Below, piece after piece: positions 50,335 through 59,614 of a stretch of DNA of 64,000 nt. The notes beneath the pieces were generated by a model. The model saw only the letters and a list, made by a program, of their open reading frames with translations, was not told the origin of the DNA and searched no databases. Made by a program: the position numbers and the translations under genes. The stretch is from Dichotomocladium elegans (lineage: Eukaryota > Mucoromycota > Mucoromycetes > Mucorales > Lichtheimiaceae): the NCBI GenBank assembly GCA_025716815.1, contig JAIXMN010000001.1, forward strand, positions 1,116,001 through 1,180,000, in the 5' to 3' direction. Position 1 is the first letter of the stretch. Every line of letters starts with the position of its first letter.

Positions 50335-51191
50335 TTATTGTGCGATGTTTCGCTTCTCCATTATTTCCTTTTGCATATGCTCATAATATGCACGTTGCAT
50401 GTCTGTCAAAGTCGACATGTTGACAGACATGATCGCGTTCTCCTTCAATTCCTGAAGGAGCGTATTCTTCCTGCGCATCTCCACAAGAAAAGCATCGTTT
50501 TGCTCGATGTTCTTCTCGTGGATCTCGTCCCACTTGCGCTTTCGCTCCTCCAGCAGCTTCTGCTGCTTGCGGCCAGCAGGACGGGCATCAGAACCTTCGG
50601 CCCCATCATTTCCAGACTCAGCACTAGACGCCTTGCCCTTTCCTTTGGCCGACCAGTCTCGCCAGCATGGCTGATCACACACGATCGGCCACACATACTC
50701 GAAGTCGAGACTTCGTTCTTCCGCCGCCAGGAACAAGTCTTTGGCGACATTATACTTCCAGCATAATTTAGGTATCGCCATTATCATATTATATACCGCT
50801 ACACCTAGGATCAAGTACTTACGACGTCGCCATCGTTCTGTCCACTGCCCCGTTCGCGCTCGGCTCTGGCCTTGTAGCCGGCAAACTTCAGGAGCTCCTT
50901 CTTTATTTTTTGCCAGCGGCTGGCCAGACCGCCCGCCTCTCGCTGGGAATATCTTCCTCCCCACTTCGACAGTCTGGTGGATTCATAATCGTCCAGTACG
51001 CGTCTCCAGAATTCCTTCTCAGTCTGGCTGTTGCCGCTGATTCCATCCGTGGAGACGCGGACCCAAGCATGCGCCAGCATCTTGTCCTCATCTGGCTTAT
51101 AGCCAGTGCTTCGATTGCCTTTTCTCACAGGCCCCGATGAGACGTTGGAGATAGCGTTGTCAATGGCGGTGGTGATAGCAGGGTTGGACAT
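50335..51191 (-). CDS. Harbinger-associated Myb/SANT-like DNA-binding protein
   Basis: Exons 50823-51191 and 50335-50754, 262 residues. An N-terminal Myb/SANT-like domain (YKPDEDKMLAHAWVRVS; EKEFWRRVLDDYES; LASRWQKIKKELLKF) is followed by a Lys/Gly-rich linker and a C-terminal coiled coil (KLLEERKRKWDEIHEKN). In known Harbinger elements this second protein binds the transposase and brings it to the nucleus and the transposon ends. Its position and orientation fit that role. Confidence 0.9.
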
Positions 51192-51406
51192 GTTTAAAAA
51201 AAAAAAGGGACGAGTAAAAAGAAGTATTCAAAGTTACAGGTTATCGGGGAAACTGAAATATAGAAAAACGGTAGGGAGCCTTGCTATCTTTAGCAAGCGG
51301 GGACCTTGGCACGAAGCAAATTTTTGAAAATAGCAATCGTTTAGAAAAACCGCTGGGGATGCACATTTCTATTTCTATTTCTAAATATAGGGAAGTCACT
51401 ATGTTT

Positions 51407-51429
51407 TAGAAATACCGCTGGGGTTGCTC
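51407..51429 (-). repeat. right terminal inverted repeat
   Basis: Exact partner of 48788-48810, followed by the TAA duplication. A further inward copy (ACCGCTGGGG) occurs at about 51347. Confidence 0.95.
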
Positions 51430-51480
51430 TAATAAAAGACACCGCTAAAATTTCTTTTTTTTTTTTCCAAGCCTGCTGCA

Positions 51481-52023
51481 ATGGCGTTGCCCATTCTCAT
51501 CCGACAAGCTGCTGCCCAATCCGCCAGGGTTCGGTTCTACTCTACCACCCAAACCACGAAAAACGTAGCAGCTACGGCGTCTCAACGCATCAAGGAACAG
51601 GCCAAGGAAAAGGCAGCCCCGAAAGTTGGCAAACTGAAGGAACTTGCCCAAAAGTATGGTGCAGCAAGCGTGCTGGTGTACCTAGGCATTGGCGTTGTTG
51701 ATCTTGGCATTGCGTTTGGTGGCATTCAGGTACTCGGCCAAAGCAAGGTTAAACAGGTCGAGGACGAGATCGTGGGCACTGTAAACAAATGGCTCCGGCG
51801 TGAACCCAAGGCCAAGGAAGCGCAGGACAACAACGGTGACAGTGAGCAGCCGTCCCTAACATCTGTCTTTTTGCTTGCCTATGCTATCCACAAAACCCTA
51901 TTTCTTCCATTGCGCGTTACAGCTACTGCTGCCGTGACCCCAGCGTTTGTTCGCAAGATTCATCAGCTCGGCTGGAACAAATATGCACCGCGCTTGTTTG
52001 GCGGTGTTCCTCATTCGCCCTGA
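51481..52023 (+). CDS. mitochondrial DUF1279 protein (FAM210/Nat2 type)
   Basis: Single exon, 180 residues. The basic, Ser/Ala-rich N-terminus (PILIRQAAAQSARVRFYSTT) is a likely mitochondrial presequence. The DUF1279 core contains KYGAASVLVYLGIGVVDLGI, the first membrane segment, and LLAYAIHKTLFLPLRVTATA with VTPAFVRKI, the second. Animal FAM210A/B and yeast Nat2 belong to this family of inner-membrane proteins; the molecular role is poorly defined. The Harbinger right end lies only 51 bp upstream of the ATG, so it replaces or displaces the native promoter. Confidence 0.85.
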   Translation: MALPILIRQAAAQSARVRFYSTTQTTKNVAATASQRIKEQAKEKAAPKVGKLKELAQKYGAASVLVYLGIGVVDLGIAFGGIQVLGQSKVKQVEDEIVGTVNKWLRREPKAKEAQDNNGDSEQPSLTSVFLLAYAIHKTLFLPLRVTATAAVTPAFVRKIHQLGWNKYAPRLFGGVPHSP

Positions 52024-52170
52024 TACATCATTTTTTCCACCCACTTCCACGTCCTGTACTTGTATATTTCTCATACAACCCTACTCTTCCTCCTCCACTT
52101 TTCATTCCTACTTTTACATTATACACGCACTTTCTTTGCCTATACTACATACCAGCTGCGCCATTCCATC

Positions 52171-54827
52171 CTACTCTTCTGCGGTATTTGATCGCAGCGA
52201 AATGGGCATTCTCCCTTTCTCTGACTTCTTACGCGGCGCCAGCGGATTATCCATATGCGCCTTTCCTGGGAACTCTGGGAGCTTTGTCTTTCCTGTCCGA
52301 CGTGGCGTCTTTCGAAAGCCAGAGACATGTCGCAGAATCGCATCCATCGCCTCGCCTTTTGTAATTTCATAATCAGGTTCAATGTTAAATCGCCTTAGCA
52401 TCCGAAGTTGAGCGTCCGTAGCTGGTCTTGACCGGAATCTTGCCTTGCGATTTATGTGGAGGAGTGTGGATGGATTTTTATGGAATGTTCGGCTGATCCA
52501 GGTGTCAGCAGCGCGGATGGCGTGATCTCGAGTTGGGGCAGTGAGCGGCAGATCGAAGGGTCTGGTGTACGTAGGGGTATATTTTTTGGAAGATTCTGTT
52601 CCATCGTCGCTGTCTACCGTGGAGTGTCTTATCTTAATTTGTCTCCGGATTTTAGCACGCCACATGCCTGAAAGGATGTGTGAGTCGAGCATTGTTTCTA
52701 TGGCTCCGGAAGAAGCTGTTTTACTTGCCGTCCATGCCACGTTCTAGTTTCAGGATGCCTTCTCCCAAAATCAGCAATGCGCATGCGTCGTTGCCAATAG
52801 GAACCCAGCTATTCACTGAGACACTTCGAAGATTCATAGGATCGTTTGAAACATCAAGGAATTCATCAATGTGTGCGAATTCTTCAATTCGGTACTTGAC
52901 ATCCGCTTCCTCGAGCACTATTTTGTGATGCCAGTCAATGAATCGTTCCTTAATAGTCTGATCTACGTAGTCGTACTGATTTGCATCTCTTTCTCGCGAC
53001 TATCGCAACCGCCACCGAGTTCGTCTTCCAGGTCTGCCTCATTCCAATCGGCATTTGATTGAAAAAGGATTAGAAAGTCTTCCCCATAGAAGTCCTCGGA
53101 AGTATTACCTTGGCCCCCCTGGAGTAGATCTGTAGCAGAACTAGCTTCCTTGTCGGAGTTTGATTCATCTGGGAGGGGGCGGTGTGAGTTTGCAGAGATT
53201 TGATTCGGGACTTCACTATCGCTACCTATTTCTTCAATTTTTGGATCAAGGCCCAGCAGAGATGCATTACAGGCGAGTCCTTGTTTATGCCCACGGCTCT
53301 GTTTGTCTGTAAATTCAATGAGCAAGCAATCATCTTTCCCAGGATGCAGTCGTAAACCGCGTCCAAGCATCTGTTGATAGAGCCCGTGGGACTTTGTCGG
53401 GCGTGCCATAAGAACACAGTCTATCCCCGGGATATCAGTTCCTTCCGTCAATATTCCTAAATGATATAAATTGGAATGGTGCTTCACTTTTCCTGTCAAT
53501 CAAATAAAAAGGGCATACCGCAATTAACAAGGACAGGGAATTCTCGATTTCGAAAGCGTTCAAGGATCTCAGCGCGTAGATGTGTAGGTGTTTTGCCTGT
53601 GATATACTCAGCGTCAATCCCATTCTCCCGGAAGCGGTTGCAAAGGGTGAGGGTATGTGCAATGTCAACCGCAAACACCACCGTCGACCTGCGAGTTGGT
53701 TCGGCATACGTTTGCCAGCTTGCTACAACGGCCCTGTTTCGCTCCTCCGTGTTGACGACCCCAGCCAAGTCTGTATGACAGAAGTCATTTAGCCGTAATC
53801 GGACCTTCGACAGATCAAGCTTGGACTCGATGGATATCACTCGAAGCGGACAGAGCCTATTCAAAGTTAAGCAGACCGAATCAGTTCAGGCGGAGCACGG
53901 AATCCTGATCGAATAGGCACCTCACCAATTGTTCTTCATCATCTCAATAAGCTTTTTCTCATATGTAATCTTTTCAAAGGATTGGTAAAGTCCCAATCCA
54001 TCATGGCGCACCACAGTAGCTGAGCATCCCCAAAGAAGGATCGATTGATGCTCTTGAAAGTGGGTCATTACTTTGATATAGGTCTTCGCCGCTGCGTGGT
54101 GGACCTAGTCAAGCGTTCAATAAAAGAAGACTTGGCAAGCGTGAGATCTAACTCGAGGACTGTGCTAACCTCATCAATAATAACGCATTTGAAGAGGTTT
54201 GGATCATAACGTTCCAAGCGACCTGAGTCAGCTCGCGAGAGAGTTTGGATCGATGCGACGACCACATCGGAATTTTCGATATCCGCTTTTCGACGCCCTT
54301 GGTCAATGGTTACACGCTTTTTCAAGGCAAGTCAATATATCCACAATCCGTTCATCCACGCCTTCATTACCCAAGTCGGATTGAATCTTAGTATCTGCTG
54401 GCTCGCCTGATCCAATAATTCCTTCCGATGAGCCAAAATAAGCGTCTTCTGGGCGGTCTCGGTTGGAGAAGGGATTCTCGGTATCATGTTTGCCATGATG
54501 ACCTATAGTATCGCCCTTCGACAGTCAGTGTCAGATTCACCGGGTATTAATCGTTATTTTCGCTTGCCGTTTTCCCACTCCCTAAGATCATCCGGATATG
54601 TGTGTTATCAGCACTCTAAAACAGGACAAGAACAGGTAATGAACGCACGCACCGACAGGCAATGACACAACTTGACGGCGAATTCCGCGTTGGTACTCTT
54701 CCAGGCACACGCGGATACATTCCTCTTGGTAATCCCGTAGGACGGGTGATTCTGTAATGATTTTAGAAGCGTCTGCAGTTGTTGCAATCGAGCGGGAAAA
54801 GAGACATATAAATCGGCGTAGCTTCAT
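52171..54827 (-). CDS. IRC3: mitochondrial DEAD/H-box helicase Irc3
   Basis: Multi-exon gene. N-terminal MKLRRFICLFSRSIATTADA is a mitochondrial presequence. Helicase motifs follow: Q-region SPVLRDYQEECIRVCLEEYQ; Walker A rebuilt across an intron as VGSGKTVIMANMIPRIP; Ia LILAHRKELLDQAS; DVVVASIQTLSR; motif II VIIDEVHHAAAKTY; LWGCSATVVRHDG; then STVVFAVDIAHTLTLC, GILTEGTDIPGIDCVLMARP and YQQMLGRGLRLHPGKDDCLL. Yeast Irc3 is a branch-migrating helicase that maintains mitochondrial DNA. Motif II is DEVH rather than the usual DEAH. The intron inside the Walker A coding region (54503-54567) is GC-AG. A second GC donor is possible at about 52728. Confidence 0.88.
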
Positions 54828-55266
54828 TATTGTCAGCAGGCAAAGAAAAAAAGGGGGGGTGTGCAGAAATTTAAAGTGGCTCTTCTAAATCCAGGAAAGG
54901 ATTCCGTGACCTCCGCCGAGGGACGCACGCGCTACCTCATTACGCATTCGTTAAACCATGCGATCCCATAATCTTCCGCAAGTTGCATTTGAACAAGTCT
55001 ATTCATAGTGTATGCTTTCGACGTTTTTCATTCAAATGTCCTATTGCATGGTATCAAATGAAGCAGATTCTGTGTGCAATTGCACAACTTCCAGCGACCA
55101 AGCCAGGGTCAGATCTTTTGAGCTGATGTTTGTTGTTTTTAATGCATCAGGTGCTGCCAAGCGTGTCCGTTTCAGCACAACGATGGGCATTGCAGCATGA
55201 AAACGAACTTCACAGTATTTTTCATTTGATGCGACTCATGTATTTCGCGTGACATAATTTTGAAAT
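54828..55266. promoter_or_regulatory. Irc3 upstream region
   Basis: Between the Irc3 start and the BAG gene's stop. No gene seen; it should hold the Irc3 promoter. Confidence 0.4.
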
Positions 55267-56111
55267 CTATTCTTCTCTAAGTAGCTTCTTCGCCTCTGCA
55301 CGTGCCGCGTCAACCTGTTCGAGTAGCCGCTGCAACAACCGAACATTTTCTCTCCGGGCCTGGCGAGCCGTTTGAAATTCGGGTGAGCATTCAACGCCGT
55401 CGAGTGTGATGAGTGCCTGCATCAGCTTTTCGGACAGGTAGATGCCCCGATCATGCAAGAACCTCTTGTCCGCTTCCGCGAGAGGTGGTCCGATTGCCAT
55501 CTTCTCTTGCACCACCGCATTGAACTGGGCGATATCCGACTCCATAGTGACTTTGATAGGATCAACGATCCGTCCAATCCTTACAAGCAAACCGTACTCT
55601 TCAGGGTTACCAGATGCTGTTTGTTGCTCGACTTCTTCTTTCTACACAAAAACGGATGAGTTCTCGCCTTGCTCTGCGCATATATGTATTCTCCCATTTC
55701 CATTCTACTCTCCCCTTTTCCATGAAAACGAGAAAAAAAAATACTCCATTTACATTTGCTTTTTCACCTGAAAGGACGACAATCGAGCCCGCTCGGATGC
55801 CGCAACTTTGCAATGTAGCAGTATCATCTTTCAGATTGGCTAAAGCAATAAGGTCTGCGTAAGCAAGCGAAAGCAGTTCGGCTGGAAGGGTAGGTAAGTT
55901 TACCTCCTGAAACGGTGAGTTTCATCGCCACAGTTGGCACGCCTGTCAATTCTTTGCATTTTAATTTGAGGTCTCTGAGGGTAGCTTGATCAAGTCCTTT
56001 ATCTTTGAAGTATACATCATAGCGATGTTTCTCCCATGAAAGCGTAATGGTATTCTGGAGTTCCTTCTTTGACGTTTTTCGCCATCCAAAGAAGGATGCT
56101 AAGCTGGCCAT
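55267..56111 (-). CDS. BAG-domain Hsp70 co-chaperone with ubiquitin-like domain
   Basis: Three exons; about 210 residues. A ubiquitin-like domain spans about residues 19-95 (ITLSWEKHRYDVYFKDKGLD; LKLKCKELTGVPTVAMKL; ANLKDDTATLQSCGIRAGS). A BAG domain forms the C-terminal three-helix part (LLVRIGRIVDPIKVTMESD; KRFLHDRGIYLSEKLMQAL; LLQRLLEQVDAARAEAKKL). BAG proteins release ADP from Hsp70, and the Ubl part links them to the proteasome, as in fission yeast Bag101/Bag102. The N-terminus (MASLASFFGWRKTSKKE) is short and not clearly membrane-spanning. Confidence 0.87.
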
Positions 56112-57139
56112 GAAGGCTCTCCAGAGAATCAGAAAAAGGGCGTAGGCGAGTATGGTGGTAGAGGTTGGTAGGTGGTTCGAAAAAACAAGGAACGGGCAGA
56201 CGGGGCTCTAATTATCATAGGCCGATCGAACAAATGTTACAACAGTCCACCAGAAAGCGGTGATTCAAGTCTGGGTAATAAAAGTTCGTTCGTGGGAAAC
56301 TACTGTAAATGTTGGCAACGATGTGCATTGTTGTGAGACACTGTCAGTTGCCATGATATCGTTGAGCACTGTCCACGTGGAGCCCTCCCATCAGTGCCGT
56401 GTACATCATTTTCCAAATTCGAAGTCGCACGTTACCCATTTCAGATGGCAGCAAATGTTTGCGCAAGATGACAAATCAACTGTCGCGCCTGAAAAACATG
56501 TTGTGTGCAAAAGAGACAGGGAGTCGTCGAGAAAAAGAGAACTGCCTCCCTCTATTGCTGCTTAAATCCCGTAGAGTAGCGTAGAAAAAACACCCTCTTG
56601 TCTGTTTACATCTCTATGCTAAAATACATTCCAAGGATGAACTGGAGCTAACGGTTGAGAAGTTGTCATTCTCCCGATGCGTCAAGAAATCCAGTATGAT
56701 CATTATAATAGTAAATTGATCTATTACATTTGTTACTAGGTTCACCAGTGGCATAGGTTTGAGAATCGCGTCGTTTTTGTCGTTCTTTAAGGTGTTCTAA
56801 ATTCCCAGAGGCATTGTACATGCATATGTGACAGCGTTGACAAAGTTAGTTGATCCTAGCTGCTGACTTTTGTTCGTCGAGTAATCTATGTATTATCTGT
56901 GCAGTATGGATGGTGTAGGCTATAGGAACTGCTGCTGCCATGGCCGTTTTGCGCTGTACTCTAAACAATTGATAATGGAGGAACGCGAAACCGGGTCAGA
57001 GGAGGAGGAAGCTCGAGGAAGAAGCTCGCGTCGAGTCGACACCGCGCGAGCTCGAGCGCGCGCGCAATTCAAAGCGCGTCTTTGTTCCTGACCAACAAAA
57101 TTATTTCTCGCTTTTTCCTCCTTTGCACCTTTTCATTCC
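56112..57139. other. intergenic, divergent promoter region
   Basis: No gene seen. The last 150 bp before the WD40 gene are GA-rich and then a CG-rich palindromic stretch (GCGCGAGCTCGAGCGCGCGC at about 57044). Confidence 0.4.
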
Positions 57140-59397
57140 ATGTCAGAACACGAACACGATATTATTGTCGACGGCGATTCCCCATGTGACTCGAGTGCCA
57201 AAGCCTCCGATCCCCCTCTAGCCGATGACTACAAGGACATGGATGACATCGATACAGACGATCTTTTGGAAGAAGCCGAGATCACATTAAAGCCACGAGC
57301 AAAATCGGCCACTAAGAAAAAGACACGCACCACTCAACGCCGAGGAATTGCAAGGGCCAAGAGTACAGAGGACATGGAACTGGACGACGTAAGTGGGTCC
57401 GAAGCAATCTCTACAACGAAGCGACGGACCCGACGCAAGGCGTCGACCGCAAAGAAAGCAACAGCTGCTGCTACCAATGGAAAAGGCAAAGCTGCTGCTG
57501 TCAAAGCAAAGAAAGTAGGATAACAAATCTTTCTCAATCTCGACATTATGATGACTATATGTTAATGGAGTCCATTCGTACTTAGCCTAAGAAGATCGGC
57601 TTTGACCCTGAACGGACCAAGCAGCTGGCTGAGCAATACCCAGATAATTATTGGAAGTTCCACGCTGATAGCGGCTACAACATGATTGACCGAATCAACG
57701 ATAATTTCTCGCTTGAGCCCGTGCCGTGCAACATGAGTGATCAGGCCGCCATCACCAGCATGACTCTCTCTGCGGATGGCGCTCTCCTCGCCACCTTCTC
57801 CAATATCGGCGCTGTCAAGATCTGGGACATTGAAAACGATTTTAAACTCGTCCGAAAGCTGAGGGATGGCGACGAACAGCATATCGACGAGTTCTATTGT
57901 GGCAAATTCGCCTCAGACACGCAGGAGCTCATTGTAGTGGGTGGCAAACTTAAGGACAGGCATCGATGGTCCACTGAGGATGAGGATAATCACATTCTAC
58001 CATGCCCTATCAAGGTGAGCTGAATAGAGAAAACAGGAGAGCTCTCTTAGGTGAATATACATTAACATGGAATGAGGTGATCAGATCTTCCACATAGAAC
58101 AGAACAAGGTTCTGTCGACTCTTCACGGTCATGAAGAAGAGATTTTATGCATCAAAACACTTATGTTTAATGGCGAAAACTACTACATCTCAACAAGTCA
58201 GGATGGTTACATTATAAAATGGCACATGGATTCGGACTGGACGTAAGCATCTCTCTATCTTTCTCGTTTCTTTTACCGAACAGTGTAGTAAATACTCCTC
58301 TTGCGAGGCTTCTCCAGTACTCTCATCGAGTCGACCAAGATGGAAGACGGTGCGACATGCATGGCGTTCACAGTATCATTTGTGCCCAACACAGGCAATA
58401 AGTTCTTTTTGGCTGCGTGTGACGAAAACCTGAGACTTTACGATTTCGAAGATGCGTTATTGCTGCAGACATTTGAGAACATTTACTCCTCCTACTGTGA
58501 TTGTGGCAAGTTTATCTCTTGGCTCGACGAGCCTCTTTATCTAGCGGAGCAGCAACAACAACAGCAGCAGCAGAAGGAGGACATATCAGCAACCGGTCAA
58601 ACCGTAAAGACCGAAGAAGAGGAAGAGGTGAACGTCGACAAAATGGACGAGGAAACCTTGGAAACTAAGGAGTGCAAGAGCAAGGAAGTGTATGCGTATT
58701 TCATCAGCCGCGGTGCTGAAATGTGCGACGTGGATGACGGCGTGTGTAAGTCTTTTGGAATGAATCATGGCCAAATAGTAAAAACCTTGCGACCTTTTCC
58801 TTTTTTTTTTTTCTTAGCATCGATACCAAATACCTGTACGCTTCACAAACTGGTCTATCCAACCGAGCAAGGTGGCAAATTTGAGTTAGAGGAGGTTAAG
58901 CGGTACAAGCACGAAGAGTAGGTTTTTTCTAAACGAGATCCTTGGAAGAACTTCTTACTTAATCCACGATATGTATGCAGTTATCACGCGAATTCATGGC
59001 TTGTAAAGATCACGTCGAATGGTCGTTATATTTTGGCACCCACTATCTATGGCCAAATTTTTGTCTTTAACATGCTGAGCGGACAGGTGACAGCAATATT
59101 AAAGGAACACGAAGGTAACCAGTGTTTGAATCGCGTATTTTGTAAGATTGGATCAATTGACGGACGGAGTTCCTCTATTAGATCTTGAGGTGCGCGACGT
59201 CATCTTTCATCCTTATCGACCGTTGATTTTCTCCAGTGGAGATGGTAAGTTTGCCCGGAGAGTTATCGCTCAAGTGCAGAAACAATCATCAATTCACACC
59301 TTTTTTTTTTCCAGATGGCTTCGTCAAAGTTTACACATACAAGAGCATCAGTGAAGATCAGCAAGCTGAGGAACTCGATGTAGGTACTGCGTCATAA
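57140..59397 (+). CDS. WD40-repeat protein with basic/acidic N-terminal tail
   Basis: About eight exons. The N-terminal about 125 residues are disordered: acidic (DDYKDMDDIDTDDLLEEAE), then Lys/Arg/Ala-rich (TTKRRTRRKASTAKK), suggesting nuclear or chromatin contact. WD40 repeats follow: ITSMTLSADGALLATFSNIG and VKIWDI; STLHGHEEEILCIKTL with YYISTSQDGYIIKWHM; FFLAACDENLRLYDFEDALL; KITSNGRYILAPTIYGQIFV; VRDVIFHPYRPLIFSSGDDG. A Gln-rich acidic insertion (about 58545-58650) sits inside one repeat. It is an interaction platform of unknown complex; I do not recognise a specific orthologue. The stop follows a GTAGGT that could be a donor, so the C-terminus may be longer. Confidence 0.75.
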
Positions 59398-59614
59398 TCT
59401 ATACGCAATGTACATATCTCTTTTTTTTTTTTTTCCAATTAAAATATTCCCGCATTACACATGAGCAAACCCAATCTGTACGTCATAAACCATACATCAA
59501 TTGAGAGCGCTTCGATTGATGAAGATATAGTACAAGCCTTGGAACCTGGCTATTGGTAAAGATTACAGATACACACCCGGTGTCCCCCATTCTTCTGATA
59601 AAAGTAACGATCAT

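Larger units (their letters stand above)
48788..51429. mobile_element. complete PIF/Harbinger DNA transposon
   Basis: A 2,642-bp element with perfect 23-bp terminal inverted repeats (48788-48810 and 51407-51429; outer bases GAGCAACCCCAGCGG). It is flanked by the TAA target-site duplication typical of the superfamily (48785-48787 and 51430-51432). It carries the two canonical genes in convergent orientation: a DDE transposase and a Myb/SANT-like protein. Both are open and correctly spliced in silico, so the copy looks young and possibly autonomous. Confidence 0.95.

Noticed and set aside
48788..51429. CRISPR array or bacterial insertion sequence
   Set aside because: Spliced genes, a TAA target duplication and the Myb-like partner identify a eukaryotic Harbinger element. 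No CRISPR-like repeats were seen anywhere.
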